Shown: one piece after another, positions 1 to 7,844 of the stretch
Layout: each line of letters begins with the position of its first letter
How positions within the stretch are numbered: the first letter of the stretch is position 1
From: Nostoc sp. GT001
GTDB taxonomy: Bacteria > Cyanobacteriota > Cyanobacteriia > Cyanobacteriales > Nostocaceae
DNA: 30,797 nt
Assembly: GCF_030382115.1 (NCBI RefSeq)
Contig: NZ_JAUDRJ010000003.1
Location: forward strand, 4,434,437-4,465,233
Direction of reading: 5' to 3'
Translations under genes and position numbers: made by a program
Notes under the pieces: model-generated
What the model saw: the letters and a program-made list of their open reading frames with translations, nothing else
Told to the model about the DNA's origin: nothing
Database searches by the model: none

Positions 1-627
1 ATGTCCGACTATATCCGAGATGCCAACGAGATTTACCGTAATTCCTTTGCAATCATCCGGTCAGAAGCGAACCTAGATGTATTGCCACCCGATGTAGCAA
101 AAGTTGCTGTGCGTCTAATTCATGCCTGTGGGATGACGGATATTGTCACTGACTTGGGATATTCACCAACAGCAGTACAATCCGCAAGGGCAGCACTGGC
201 AAATGGAGCGCCAATTCTGTGCGATTGCCGAATGGTTGCCGATGGCGTTACCAGACGACGGTTGTCTGCAAACAATCAAGTTATCTGTACCCTCAACGAG
301 CCAGAAGTGCCAGAACTTGCCCAGCGTATGGGTACTACAAGGTCAGCGGCAGCCCTAGAATTATGGCGATCGCACCTGGAAGGCTCAGTAATTGCAATTG
401 GGAATGCGCCCACAGCACTGTTTAGGCTGTTAGAAATACTCGATGCAGGAGCGCCCAAACCTGCGATTATCTTGGGCTTTCCAGTGGGGTTTGTCGGTGC
501 AGCGGAATCAAAAGCCGCACTGGCAGCAGATAGCAGAAATGTACCATTTTTAACCTTACACGGTCGGCGCGGTGGAAGTGCGATCGCGGCAGCAGCAGTT
601 AACGCCCTGGCAACGGAGGAAGAATGA
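1..627 (+). CDS. cobH: Precorrin-8X methylmutase (CobH/CbiC)
   Basis: This enzyme moves the C-11 methyl group of precorrin-8X to C-12, giving hydrogenobyrinate (or the cobalt form in the anaerobic route), a late step in building the corrin ring of cobalamin in the cytosol. The 208-residue product is the usual family length. The N-terminal YxRDxxEIYRxSFxxIR-like stretch, the RLIHACGM segment with the presumed catalytic His41, and the C-terminal GFPVGFVGAAESK segment are all family hallmarks. The gene begins on the first base of the window, so no upstream signal can be seen and a longer start cannot be excluded. Its stop overlaps the first possible start of the next gene (cobI), which indicates one transcript for two corrin genes. 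Identification is from family knowledge plus visible motifs. Confidence 0.93.
   Translation: MSDYIRDANEIYRNSFAIIRSEANLDVLPPDVAKVAVRLIHACGMTDIVTDLGYSPTAVQSARAALANGAPILCDCRMVADGVTRRRLSANNQVICTLNEPEVPELAQRMGTTRSAAALELWRSHLEGSVIAIGNAPTALFRLLEILDAGAPKPAIILGFPVGFVGAAESKAALAADSRNVPFLTLHGRRGGSAIAAAAVNALATEEE
615..620 (+). promoter_or_regulatory. Ribosome binding site deciding the cobI start
   Basis: GGAGGA lies inside the end of cobH. It is 3 bases from the ATG at 624 but 9 bases from the in-frame ATG at 630, so the second ATG is the better-spaced start. Confidence 0.6.
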
Positions 628-629
628 AT

Positions 630-1334
630 ATGCAACCCAAAGGTCGTCTTTATGGAATTGGTGTCGGCCCAGGCGATCCCGAACTATTGACTCTGAAAGC
701 GCTGCGGCTATTACGTGCGGCTCCTGTGGTAGCTTATCAATCAGCTACAGATAAAGAAAGTATTGCTAGAGCGATCGTGGCGCAATATCTTCCTGGCAAT
801 CAAATCGAGGTACTATTTCACCTCCCCCGCGCTTTGGAACCAGAAAAGGCCAAGTCTATTTATGACAACGAAATTCAACCAATCGCCGACCATTTAGCAG
901 CCGGTCGAGATGTCGTAGTGTTATGTGAGGGCGATCCATTTTTCTATGGTTCCTTCATGTACCTGTTCACGCGGCTATGTGACCAATACGAAACAGAAGT
1001 TGTCCCCGGAGTTTCTTCACTGATGGCTTGTCCGGTAGCCTTGGGTGTACCTTTCACCTACTACACCGATATCCTCACAGTCTTACCCGCCCCATTGCCA
1101 GCAGAAGAACTGACTACACATCTGCTGATGACCGATGCAGCCGCAATTATGAAACTAGGTCGTCACTTTACTAAAGTACGAGATATTCTGCATAAATTAG
1201 GGCTAGCGTCACGAGCAAGATATATTGAGCGGGCATCAACATCACAGCAACGCATCATCCCCCTAGATGAAGTCGATCCAGCCGAAGTACCCTATTTCTC
1301 AATGATTGTAATTCCAACTAAGAATCGACTATAG
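630..1334 (+). CDS. cobI: Precorrin-2 C20-methyltransferase (CobI/CbiL)
   Basis: Adds a methyl group from S-adenosylmethionine to C-20 of precorrin-2 (or its cobalt form), early in corrin ring synthesis. The product of about 234 residues has the tetrapyrrole methyltransferase signatures: GVGPGDPELLTLKA near the N-terminus, CEGDPFFYGSF in the middle and EVVPGVSSLMA after it. These form the SAM- and substrate-binding cleft of this family. An ATG at 624 overlaps the cobH stop, but the ribosome binding site spacing favours 630. It belongs to the same transcript as cobH. Aerobic and anaerobic versions (CobI and CbiL) cannot be told apart from sequence alone; cyanobacteria usually carry the anaerobic-type pathway. 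No strong terminator follows; only a weak ACCTTT/AAAGGT dyad is seen near 1338-1360. Confidence 0.92.
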   Translation: MQPKGRLYGIGVGPGDPELLTLKALRLLRAAPVVAYQSATDKESIARAIVAQYLPGNQIEVLFHLPRALEPEKAKSIYDNEIQPIADHLAAGRDVVVLCEGDPFFYGSFMYLFTRLCDQYETEVVPGVSSLMACPVALGVPFTYYTDILTVLPAPLPAEELTTHLLMTDAAAIMKLGRHFTKVRDILHKLGLASRARYIERASTSQQRIIPLDEVDPAEVPYFSMIVIPTKNRL

Positions 1335-1415
1335 ACTGACCTTTTCTTTTCGGTAAAGGTATTGTTGAACCGATGATTTAGACTTTACCATAAAGAAATA
1401 CTTCAATAAAATTTG

Positions 1416-1742
1416 ATGGTTCCTAATAGCACCTTTACTCCTGACACGATCGCTGCTGGCTTTCATGCCCTATCTGACCCCCTACGAATTCAGGTCTTAG
1501 AACTGCTACGCTCTCAAGAACTATGCGTCTGTGACCTGTGCGACCACCTGGGAACCACTCAATCTAAACTGTCTTTTCACCTCAAAACCCTGAAAGAAGC
1601 GGGTTTAGTTCGCGCTCGTCAAGAAGGGCGCTGGATTTACTACAGCCTCAATCTACCGCAGTTCGTTGCCTTAGAGCAGTATTTAGCAGAATTCCGCCGC
1701 TTTAGCCCCATATTACCTATTCGTCCCCCCTGCGAGAGTTAA
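1416..1742 (+). CDS. arsR: ArsR/SmtB-family arsenic-responsive repressor (first copy)
   Basis: A 108-residue winged-helix metalloregulator that would repress the arsenic genes until As(III) or Sb(III) binds. The recognition region is clear: LSDPLRIQVLELL, then ELCVCDLC with Cys37, Cys39 and Cys42, then the DNA-reading helix TTQSKLSFHLKTLKEAGLV and the wing RQEGRWIYYSL. The ELCVCDL box is the classical alpha-3 arsenic site of the family. An in-frame TTG lies one codon upstream of the ATG at 1416; ATG is preferred. It is the first gene of the island and reads into the phosphate-binding protein gene after a 119-base gap that holds its own promoter-like sequence. A TCAA-N6-TTGA dyad overlaps the start codon (1403-1416) and could be an autoregulatory site, but this is weak. 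The protein differs clearly from the second ArsR at 7414-7758, so the two are not a recent duplication. Confidence 0.93.
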   Translation: MVPNSTFTPDTIAAGFHALSDPLRIQVLELLRSQELCVCDLCDHLGTTQSKLSFHLKTLKEAGLVRARQEGRWIYYSLNLPQFVALEQYLAEFRRFSPILPIRPPCES

Positions 1743-1748
1743 AAATCC

Positions 1749-1815
1749 ATCAATTTTTTTTGTAATGTTTTGTTTCCATCTACCTTTGTAAGTATTGACA
1801 AATCAATTTTTTTTG
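1749..1815 (+). repeat. Pair of 14-base direct repeats upstream of pstS/sphX
   Basis: ATCAATTTTTTTTG occurs at 1749-1762 and again, identically, at 1802-1815, 53 bases apart start to start (about five helical turns). Each copy is followed by a near-identical ATG-containing pentamer (TAATG, AAATG). The second copy lies between the putative -35 and -10. They could be a paired operator or just A/T-rich similarity. Confidence 0.55.
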
Positions 1816-1822
1816 AAATGAT
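1793..1822 (+). promoter_or_regulatory. Putative promoter and ArsR-like dyad before pstS/sphX
   Basis: TTGACA at 1795-1800 and AATGAT at 1817-1822, separated by 16 bases, resemble a sigma-70-type promoter. The -35 overlaps a dyad ATTGA-N4-TCAAT (1794-1807) whose half-sites match those of the arsR2/arsI operators, though there the spacing is 6. This suggests arsenic-responsive transcription of the binding-protein gene. Inference from pattern only. Confidence 0.4.
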
Positions 1823-1861
1823 AAAGATATGCTCTTGAGATAACTTACAGGGATGGCGTCT

Positions 1862-2953
1862 ATGAAGACAACAGCAAAGAAATTGGCGATGCCTGGTTTG
1901 GGCTACGCCTACGCAGTAGGATTGTTGGCTTTGACAACTAGTTGCACAGCAACATCCACATCCAACCCATCCGCTCAAACTCAGCAGTCACCTTCTGTAA
2001 CAGAGGTAAGGGATTCTGCTAAGGCTGCAACCACAACAATAAAAATTGATGGTTCCAGCACAGTTTATCCGATTACGCAGGCGATCGCTAAAGACTATCA
2101 AGCCGATCCAAAGAATCAGGTGCAGGTTGCAGTTAACATTTCTGGTACTAGTGGCGGGTTTGAGAAATTCTGTAATGGAGAAACCGATATTAGCAACGCT
2201 TCTCGACCGATTTTGAAGGCAGAGATGGAAGCTTGCAAAAAAAATGGTGTGACGTATATGGAGTTTCCCATTGCTTTTGATGCGCTTACCGTCGCCGTCA
2301 ATCCGCAAAACAATTGGGCAAAAGACATCACAGTAGCAGAATTGAAAAAGATTTGGGAACCCTCAGCCCAAGGGAAAATCACTCGCTGGAACCAAGTACG
2401 TGCATCTTGGCCAGATCGCCCACTTAATTTGTATGGTGCTGGGAAAAAGTCTGGTACTTTTGACTATTTTACAGAAGCGACTGTAGGTAAAGCTAGAGTC
2501 AGTCGTAATGACTACACAGCCAGTGAAGATGATGAAGTATTGGTGGATGGCATCAGTAAAGATCCAAATGCTTTGGGTTACTTTGGCTATGCCTATTACG
2601 AAAAATCCCAAAATAAATTAAAAGCGCTGGCAATTAACAACGGCAAAGGTGCAGTACTGCCATCACGTCAAACTGTAGAGAAAGTTCAGTATCAGCCCCT
2701 TGCTCGACCTTTGTTTATCTACGTTAATTTTCGGGATAACCAAAACAAAGAATTAGTAAACAAATTTGTCGAATTTTACATAGATAAAGCCCCAACAATA
2801 GCAAATTCTGTGGGTTATATACCTTTACCAGATGACAGCAAACGCCTCAATTACGTTCACTTGTATCAAGGCAAAGTGGGAACAGTATTTGAAGGAGAAG
2901 CAGAAATGAACTTGACAATTGGTGAGTTATTACGAAAAGAAGCTAAGTTTTAG
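1862..2953 (+). CDS. Phosphate ABC transporter substrate-binding lipoprotein (PstS/SphX type)
   Basis: A periplasmic phosphate-binding protein of the PstS/SphX family, about 363 residues. It has a basic N-terminus, a hydrophobic signal segment ending near LTTSC, a likely lipid-anchored Cys, then a low-complexity Thr/Ser linker. The mature part begins with the family motif [19 protein letters not shown], followed by the phosphate-binding loops [24 protein letters not shown] and [18 protein letters not shown] abuts the ATG at 1853 with no spacing but sits 9 bases from the in-frame ATG at 1862, so the latter is chosen. No pstC, pstA or pstB is nearby, so the protein must feed a transporter encoded elsewhere or act in sensing. 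Its place between arsR and acr3 suggests it is made under arsenic stress to favour phosphate over arsenate. The codons for GYAYA in the signal peptide carry the core of an interspersed repeat also found at 10115. Confidence 0.9.
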   Translation: MKTTAKKLAMPGLGYAYAVGLLALTTSCTATSTSNPSAQTQQSPSVTEVRDSAKAATTTIKIDGSSTVYPITQAIAKDYQADPKNQVQVAVNISGTSGGFEKFCNGETDISNASRPILKAEMEACKKNGVTYMEFPIAFDALTVAVNPQNNWAKDITVAELKKIWEPSAQGKITRWNQVRASWPDRPLNLYGAGKKSGTFDYFTEATVGKARVSRNDYTASEDDEVLVDGISKDPNALGYFGYAYYEKSQNKLKALAINNGKGAVLPSRQTVEKVQYQPLARPLFIYVNFRDNQNKELVNKFVEFYIDKAPTIANSVGYIPLPDDSKRLNYVHLYQGKVGTVFEGEAEMNLTIGELLRKEAKF

Positions 2954-2982
2954 CAATTTCTTTTATTTTTAGGTTTATTCCC

Positions 2983-4134
2983 ATGAGTCAGAATTCACAA
3001 GGTAGTACAGCCCGGATACAAGCAGGAAGCAATCTAAGTTTTTTTGAAAAATATCTCACCGTTTGGGTATTTTTGTGTATCTTTGTCGGAATTGCACTAG
3101 GTAGATTGTTTCCAGGGATAGCGGTGGCTCTTGATGCAATGAGTGTGTATCAAGTGTCTATTCCCATCGCAGTATGTTTGTTTTTCATGATGTATCCCAT
3201 CATGGTGAAGATTGACTTCACACAAGCAGCAAATGCTATCCGCGCCCCAAAACCTGTGATTCTTACCTTAGTAGTAAACTGGTTAATTAAACCATTCACA
3301 ATGGTAGTATTTGCTCAGTTTTTCTTAGGATGGTTATTTCGTCCTTTGATTACCGGAACTGAGATCATTGGCGGTAGCGAAGTAGCACTGGCAAACTCTT
3401 ATATTGCTGGTACTATCTTACTAGGAATTGCTCCTTGTACAGCAATGGTACTGTTGTGGGGATATCTTTCCTACGGCAACCAGGGACACACCTTAATAAT
3501 GGTGGCAGTAAATTCTCTGGCGATGCTATTCTTATACGCACCATTGGGTAGATGGTTATTAGCGGCGAATGATTTAACCGTACCCTGGCAAACTATTGTT
3601 TTATCAGTAGTAATTTATGTTGGATTTCCCCTAGTGGCGGGAATGTACAGCCGTTATTGGATTTTTAAATACAAAGGTACAGAGTGGTTTGAAAGACGAT
3701 TTTTAAAGTATCTGACTCCAGTTTCAATTACTGCTCTCTTGCTAACATTGGTACTGCTATTTGCATTCAAGGGCGAATTAATTGTTAAAAATCCCTTGCA
3801 TATCTTATTAATTGCCGTACCACTATTTATCCAAACTAATTTCATTTTCTTGATTAGTTATGTAGCAGCATTGAAGATGAATTTATCCTACGAAGATGCT
3901 GCACCCGCGGCATTAATTGGAGCAAGCAATCATTTTGAAGTTGCTATTGCCACTGCTGTGATGCTATTTGGTTTAAATTCAGGTGCAGCACTGGCTACAG
4001 TGGTAGGTGTTTTAATTGAAGTGCCAGTAATGTTGATGCTGGTTGAGCTTTGTAAGCGCACAGCAGCTTGGTTTCCACGGGAACCGGAAAAAGCAACATT
4101 GCAAGATCCGCGCTGTTTTGGTGTCTTAAAATGA
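2983..4134 (+). CDS. acr3: Arsenite efflux permease, Acr3 family
   Basis: An inner-membrane carrier that exports arsenite, probably driven by the proton motive force. The 383-residue product has about ten hydrophobic segments and the Acr3 hallmarks: [22 protein letters not shown], the GIAPCTAMV segment with the conserved Cys152, and [11 protein letters not shown] with Glu319. Both residues are essential in characterised Acr3 proteins. This is the Acr3 (BART superfamily) type, not the unrelated ArsB of Escherichia coli, although cyanobacterial annotations often call it arsB. It starts 30 bases after the phosphate-binding protein gene and very likely shares its transcript. It is followed by a perfect hairpin at 4136-4161, beginning right after the stop codon. 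Confidence 0.95.
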   Translation: MSQNSQGSTARIQAGSNLSFFEKYLTVWVFLCIFVGIALGRLFPGIAVALDAMSVYQVSIPIAVCLFFMMYPIMVKIDFTQAANAIRAPKPVILTLVVNWLIKPFTMVVFAQFFLGWLFRPLITGTEIIGGSEVALANSYIAGTILLGIAPCTAMVLLWGYLSYGNQGHTLIMVAVNSLAMLFLYAPLGRWLLAANDLTVPWQTIVLSVVIYVGFPLVAGMYSRYWIFKYKGTEWFERRFLKYLTPVSITALLLTLVLLFAFKGELIVKNPLHILLIAVPLFIQTNFIFLISYVAALKMNLSYEDAAPAALIGASNHFEVAIATAVMLFGLNSGAALATVVGVLIEVPVMLMLVELCKRTAAWFPREPEKATLQDPRCFGVLK

Positions 4135-4135
4135 C

Positions 4136-4161
4136 CACAATCTTTAGAGTCAAAGATTGTG
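4136..4161 (+). terminator. Perfect 10-bp hairpin just after acr3
   Basis: CACAATCTTT (4136-4145) and AAAGATTGTG (4152-4161) form a flawless stem with a 6-base loop. It begins one base after the acr3 stop. No U-run follows, so it may protect the mRNA 3' end or partly reduce read-through into the phosphatase gene rather than act as a full intrinsic terminator. Confidence 0.6.
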
Positions 4162-4234
4162 TAATCAAAGTAAAAGCTGATCTTCATTGATAGAACTGCC
4201 TGTACTAATTAGTCCTCGTTAATTGCTCAAACTA

Positions 4235-4705
4235 ATGGAACATGAATCAATTCAACCGATTTCAGAAAACTTGTGGTGGGTGATTCCAGGGAAACTAGCA
4301 GGTGTTCGTAAGCCCATAGCAGAGGAATTGACAGAGTTATACACGGCAGGTATACAAGCAATTGTCTCTGTTATGGATGACCCCTCTAACTTAGATTTGT
4401 ATCAACGAGCAAACATTCCTTATCTTTGGTTGCCAATTAAAGGTGGCACGACACCCAACCAGAAGCAACTTCAGGATTTACAAAATTTCGTTGACAATCA
4501 AAATAACCTTGGCAATGGTGTTGCAATTCATTGCACCAATGGCAGACGGCGAACAGGGACAATGCTAGCTTCTTATTTGATTTGTAGTGGCTCATCTTAT
4601 AACGATGCAATCAAGACAATTGGGCGTGCAAACCCCGAAATAGAACTGCGAGAAACCCAACATAACTTTCTACAAGAATTAGAGCGAGTTAAACAAATAA
4701 CATAG
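4235..4705 (+). CDS. Small dual-specificity-type protein phosphatase in the arsenic island
   Basis: A 156-residue cysteine phosphatase of the compact DUSP23/VHZ-like type. The signature loop is HCTNGRRRTGTM: catalytic Cys100, Arg106 and Thr107 fit the Cx5R(S/T) P-loop, and the following helix (GTMLASYLI) closely resembles that of VHZ. The Asp that normally serves as general acid about 30 residues before the Cys is not evident: the matching segment reads LPIKGGTTPNQKQL, with no Asp before the Pro. ATG at 4235 is preferred over an in-frame TTG at 4223. The gene lies between acr3 and GAPDH-arsJ, where an arsenate reductase is often found, and no ArsC of a known class is present here. Yeast Acr2 shows that phosphatase folds can reduce arsenate, but that role here is only an inference; the protein could equally be an ordinary phosphatase. 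Confidence 0.82.
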   Translation: MEHESIQPISENLWWVIPGKLAGVRKPIAEELTELYTAGIQAIVSVMDDPSNLDLYQRANIPYLWLPIKGGTTPNQKQLQDLQNFVDNQNNLGNGVAIHCTNGRRRTGTMLASYLICSGSSYNDAIKTIGRANPEIELRETQHNFLQELERVKQIT

Positions 4706-4853
4706 CTCACCTGCCAATTGTTAGTGGTAACAACACAAGTAGAGAGCGAAGCTGAAGAGCCAAAATTATTACCTTTTCAAAAGTAGTTTTAATGCAATTT
4801 CTAGAGTATTGAACTACAAAATCACATTTTGTTAATTAGCGGTAGGAAAATTA

Positions 4854-5870
4854 ATGACAATTCGGATTGGGATCAATGGATTCGGTAGGATTGGACGGCT
4901 TGCTCTGCGTGCTGCATGGGGTTGGCCAGAAGTAGAATTTGTCCATATTAACGAAATCAAAGGTGGGGCAGTAACAGCCGCTCATTTGCTCAAATTTGAT
5001 TCTGTCCACGGGCGTTGGACTCCAGAAGTAGAAGCACAAGGAGAACGCATTCTCATTGATGGTACACCTCTGAGCTTTAGCGAACATTCTCAACCTGGAG
5101 ATGTGCCTTGGGAAGAGTTGGGTGTTGATATCGTGTTGGAATGCTCCGGCAAGTTTAGAACTCCCGCCACCCTAGATCCGTATTTTAAGCGGGGAGTACA
5201 GAAGGTAATTGTGGCTGCTCCGGTGAAGGAAGAAGCCTTGAATATTGTCATGGGAGTTAATGACCAACTTTATGAGCCGGAAAAGCATCATCTGTTAACT
5301 GCGGCTTCTTGTACAACTAACTGTCTAGCCCCAGTAGTAAAGGTGATCCATGAAGGTTTGGGGATTAAACATGGAATTATCACCACAATCCATGACAACA
5401 CCAATACTCAGACTATCGTCGATGCTCCTCATAAGGATCTGCGTCGGGCAAGAGCTACGAGTCTATCTCTGATTCCTACCACTACTGGATCGGCAACTGC
5501 GATCGGGTTGATTTATCCCGAACTCAACGGCAAACTCAATGGTTTGGCAGTACGAGTACCACTGCTCAATGCTTCTTTAACAGACTGTGTATTTGAAGTT
5601 GTGCGACCCACAACCGTAGAAGAGATTAACAGTTTGCTAAAAACAGCTTCCGAACAAGCACCGCTTAAAGGAATTTTGGGCTATGAGGAACGTCCTTTAG
5701 TCTCTATCGACTACAAAGACGATCCTCGGTCTTCCATCATTGATGCTCTCTCAACAATGGTGGTAAATGAGACGCAAGTAAAAATCCTGGCTTGGTATGA
5801 CAACGAATGGGGCTATGCCAACCGAATGGTTGAACTCGCCCGTAAAGTGGCTTTGAATCTGAAGGCGTGA
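4854..5870 (+). CDS. gap: Glyceraldehyde-3-phosphate dehydrogenase of the ArsJ arsenate pathway
   Basis: A complete 338-residue GAPDH. It has the NAD-binding [10 protein letters not shown] at the N-terminus, the active-site ASCTTNC with Cys153, the IHDNTNTQ stretch with the catalytic His, and the C-terminal [12 protein letters not shown]. Glu34 sits where an acidic residue usually selects NAD over NADP. In ars operons a dedicated GAPDH forms 1-arseno-3-phosphoglycerate from glyceraldehyde-3-phosphate and arsenate, and ArsJ exports this unstable compound, which then falls apart outside the cell. The immediate arsJ neighbour 77 bases downstream makes that role the best call; a housekeeping role cannot be excluded from sequence. 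The 148 bases before it hold a short open stretch (4724-4786) of no clear meaning and no obvious promoter. Confidence 0.93.
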   Translation: MTIRIGINGFGRIGRLALRAAWGWPEVEFVHINEIKGGAVTAAHLLKFDSVHGRWTPEVEAQGERILIDGTPLSFSEHSQPGDVPWEELGVDIVLECSGKFRTPATLDPYFKRGVQKVIVAAPVKEEALNIVMGVNDQLYEPEKHHLLTAASCTTNCLAPVVKVIHEGLGIKHGIITTIHDNTNTQTIVDAPHKDLRRARATSLSLIPTTTGSATAIGLIYPELNGKLNGLAVRVPLLNASLTDCVFEVVRPTTVEEINSLLKTASEQAPLKGILGYEERPLVSIDYKDDPRSSIIDALSTMVVNETQVKILAWYDNEWGYANRMVELARKVALNLKA

Positions 5871-5947
5871 ACTATTCTCATTTAGAAATACTCTCCGTGC
5901 CTTTGCGCTAACTCTGCGTTCCCTTGCGTTTAAATCTCTCTTCCCTC

Positions 5948-7210
5948 ATGGCTTCTACTACAGCTCATAGTGCCAATTTCAAGAATTATATCCTAGTCAC
6001 CCTCGCCTATTGGGGTTTCACCCTTACCGATGGTGCCCTGCGAATGTTGGTCTTGCTATACTTCAACCAAATTGGCTATACACCGATACAAATTGCCTTT
6101 CTATTCCTGTTCTACGAAGTCTTCGGAGTTGTCACAAACTTTTTGGGCGGTTGGATTGGTTCTCAGTTTGGATTGAAGGTAACACTTTATAGCGGCATTG
6201 GATTACAGATTTTTTCTCTAGTTATGCTGTCTTTCCTCAATCCAAATTGGGTACAGTGGATTGCTGTTGTTTATGTGATGGTGGCACAGGCATTTTCTGG
6301 GATTGCGAAAGACTTAACCAAAATGAGTTCTAAAAGTGCCATTCGGTTGGTGGTACCTCAAGATGCCCAATCATCTTTGTTTAAATGGGTAGCGGTGTTG
6401 ACGGGTTCTAAGAATGCTCTCAAAGGAGTTGGCTTCTTTATTGGTAGCGCTCTTTTGGCTGCGGTTGGCTTCATCAATTCCCTGTGGATTATGGCAGGGG
6501 GACTTTCCCTGATTATGTTTTCTGGGTTAATGCTTCCCAAAGGGATGGGCAAAATCAAGAAGAAAGTCAAGTTTAGTCAACTGTTTTCTAAGAGTGAAGA
6601 GATTAATATTCTTTCTGCTGCTCGATTTTTTCTCTTTGGCTCTAGAGATGTGTGGTTTGTTGTGGGATTGCCAGTATTTTTGCGTGAGATTTTGGGTTGG
6701 TCATTCTATCAGGTTGGTGGATTCTTAGCTTGTTGGGTGATTGGTTATGGCGTTATTCAGTTTTTAGCACCAACACTGATTCAGCGATTTGGTTCTGGTC
6801 GTCCGCCACAATCAAAGACCATCCAATTCTGGACATTTACTTTAACAGCAGTTCCAGCAGCGATCGCTCTTGCTCTCCAACTAAATATACCTGCAAATAT
6901 TGCGATCGTTGGTGGACTCCTCATTTTTGGCGTCGTGTTTGCCTTCAACTCAGCAGTTCACTCTTATTTAGTGTTGGCTTTTACTGATGATGACAAGGTA
7001 GCGCTGAACGTTGGGTTTTACTACATGGCCAATTCAGGTGGTCGATTAGCTGGAACTGTTTTATCAGGTTTGATATATCAGTTTTTCGGGTTAGTGGGCT
7101 GTTTGTGGACATCCATGTTCTTTGTACTAGCAGCAGCATTGATTACTCTGAAGCTACCCGATCCCGAACCGAGCAAAGCGATCGCTTGGAAAGCAGGAGA
7201 TGGAGACTAA
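5948..7210 (+). CDS. arsJ: ArsJ, MFS exporter of 1-arseno-3-phosphoglycerate
   Basis: A 420-residue major-facilitator protein with about twelve hydrophobic segments. The N-terminal NYILVTLAYWGFTLTDGALR and the following LLYFNQIGYTP and FLFYEVFGVVTNFLGGW segments are characteristic of ArsJ rather than of general sugar or drug transporters. The internal motif IAKDLTKMSSKSAIRLVVP is also typical. ArsJ works with the adjacent GAPDH to expel arsenate as an organoarsenical, giving resistance without reduction to arsenite. ATG at 5948 is chosen; an upstream TTG in frame (5924) falls in a C/T-rich stretch (5890-5940, CTTTGCG-like) that resembles interspersed repeats of Nostoc genomes. The stop is followed by a decayed permease fragment, so the operon's plus-strand part seems to end here. 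Confidence 0.94.
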   Translation: MASTTAHSANFKNYILVTLAYWGFTLTDGALRMLVLLYFNQIGYTPIQIAFLFLFYEVFGVVTNFLGGWIGSQFGLKVTLYSGIGLQIFSLVMLSFLNPNWVQWIAVVYVMVAQAFSGIAKDLTKMSSKSAIRLVVPQDAQSSLFKWVAVLTGSKNALKGVGFFIGSALLAAVGFINSLWIMAGGLSLIMFSGLMLPKGMGKIKKKVKFSQLFSKSEEINILSAARFFLFGSRDVWFVVGLPVFLREILGWSFYQVGGFLACWVIGYGVIQFLAPTLIQRFGSGRPPQSKTIQFWTFTLTAVPAAIALALQLNIPANIAIVGGLLIFGVVFAFNSAVHSYLVLAFTDDDKVALNVGFYYMANSGGRLAGTVLSGLIYQFFGLVGCLWTSMFFVLAAALITLKLPDPEPSKAIAWKAGDGD

Positions 7211-7272
7211 AACAATGATCCAGATGTACTAGACCTAGCCCCTATAAAGCTGTATCATTAACCACTATAAGC

Positions 7273-7422
7273 TTGCCAATCGTGCTGGTGGGCGTTGTTA
7301 AATATGCCATTCGAGGGGCGTTTACAGACCGCGCAGCTTTGAGCAATACTGTTGCTCCTATGGGAGTAGGTTCGGTGATTGGAGCCGTCGTTGAGGGAAT
7401 ACTGCTTTCAATCTCATTTTGA
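7273..7422 (+). pseudogene. 3' fragment of a TauE/SafE-like membrane permease
   Basis: A reading frame of 49 codons ending in TGA at 7420-7422 encodes a hydrophobic piece: LPIVLVGVVKYAIRG, then DRAALSNTVAPMGVGSVIGA and VVEGILLSI. The pattern of a transmembrane segment, a charged loop with Arg-Gly, then a G-rich helix matches an internal or C-terminal part of TauE/SafE-type permeases, which occur in some ars clusters. No plausible start or upstream domain is present between arsJ and this piece, so it looks like a deletion remnant. Its last 9 bases overlap the end of arsR2 on the other strand. The family call is tentative. Confidence 0.5.
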
Positions 7423-7758
7423 TTTTGGAAGCGTTAGCACCTTCTGCAATATCTCGAACCGCTCTGGTACTAACCGATAGTAAATCCAAGTACCGCGTCG
7501 TTCCTTTTGAAGCAATCCTGCTTCATACAATACTTTAAGATGATGGCTGACAGTGGGTTGTGATAAACCAAGTGGCTCTACCAACTGGCAAACGCAAGCT
7601 TCCTGTGCAGGCTGAACCGCAATAAAACTGAGCAACTGTAGCCGAGCCGATTCGCCCAGCACTCTAAATAGCGTAGCAATCTGAGCGGCTTCATCCGGCT
7701 GCAACACTTCTTGCAGCAGAAAAGGACAACAAGTTGAAGTTGAGGTTGAAGAATTCAT
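7414..7758 (-). CDS. arsR: ArsR/SmtB-family repressor, divergent from arsI (second copy)
   Basis: A 114-residue winged-helix regulator. It shows ATLFRVLGESARLQLLSFI, the metal-site helix EACVCQL with Cys55 and Cys57, the DNA-reading helix LSQPTVSHHLKVLYEAGLL and the wing ERRGTWIYYRL. The N-terminus also carries a vicinal Cys pair (Cys10-Cys11) that might complete an arsenic or metal site. A longer reading frame could start at 7794, but that would place operator O1 (7764-7785) inside the coding region; starting at 7758 leaves O1 just upstream, so 7758 is chosen. It faces arsI across 86 bases and is the obvious regulator of arsI-arsH and of itself. It shares little with the first ArsR beyond the family fold. 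Confidence 0.93.
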   Translation of the reverse strand: MNSSTSTSTCCPFLLQEVLQPDEAAQIATLFRVLGESARLQLLSFIAVQPAQEACVCQLVEPLGLSQPTVSHHLKVLYEAGLLQKERRGTWIYYRLVPERFEILQKVLTLPKSK

Positions 7759-7763
7759 ATTTA

Positions 7764-7785
7764 TATATTGACACTCATCAATATA
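7764..7785. promoter_or_regulatory. ArsR operator O1
   Basis: TATATTGA-N6-TCAATATA is a perfect 8-6-8 palindrome lying 6 bases upstream of the arsR2 start. It shares its core with O2 on the arsI side, as expected for a repressor dimer site controlling divergent genes. Confidence 0.8.
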
Positions 7786-7811
7786 ATTTGGCAATATATA
7801 GATAGTTGTAA

Positions 7812-7831
7812 ATATTGATGAGTATCGATAT
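7812..7831. promoter_or_regulatory. ArsR operator O2
   Basis: ATATTGA-N6-TCGATAT is a 7-6-7 dyad with one mismatch, just before the arsI ribosome binding site. In addition the 12-mer ACTCATCAATAT of O1 (7773-7784) recurs in inverted form at 7812-7823, so the two sites are mirror images and could pair or be bridged by repressor. Confidence 0.75.
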
Positions 7832-7837
7832 AAGGAG
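7832..7837 (+). promoter_or_regulatory. Ribosome binding site of arsI
   Basis: AAGGAG lies 7 bases before the ATG at 7845 and abuts O2. It rejects the longer in-frame start (TTG at 7815), which would lie inside O2. Confidence 0.8.
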
Positions 7838-7844
7838 AAATATC

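Noticed and set aside
1338..1360. Weak dyad ACCTTT/AAAGGT after cobI as a terminator
   Set aside because: Short stem, no U-run; not convincing.
4724..4786. Short GTG-started frame (20 residues) before GAPDH
   Set aside because: Too short, acidic and without homologous motif or ribosome binding site; possibly a decayed gene end but not supportable.
4854..5870. GAPDH as a plain glycolytic or Calvin-cycle enzyme
   Set aside because: Possible, but its place directly before arsJ in an arsenic island makes the arsenate role more likely.
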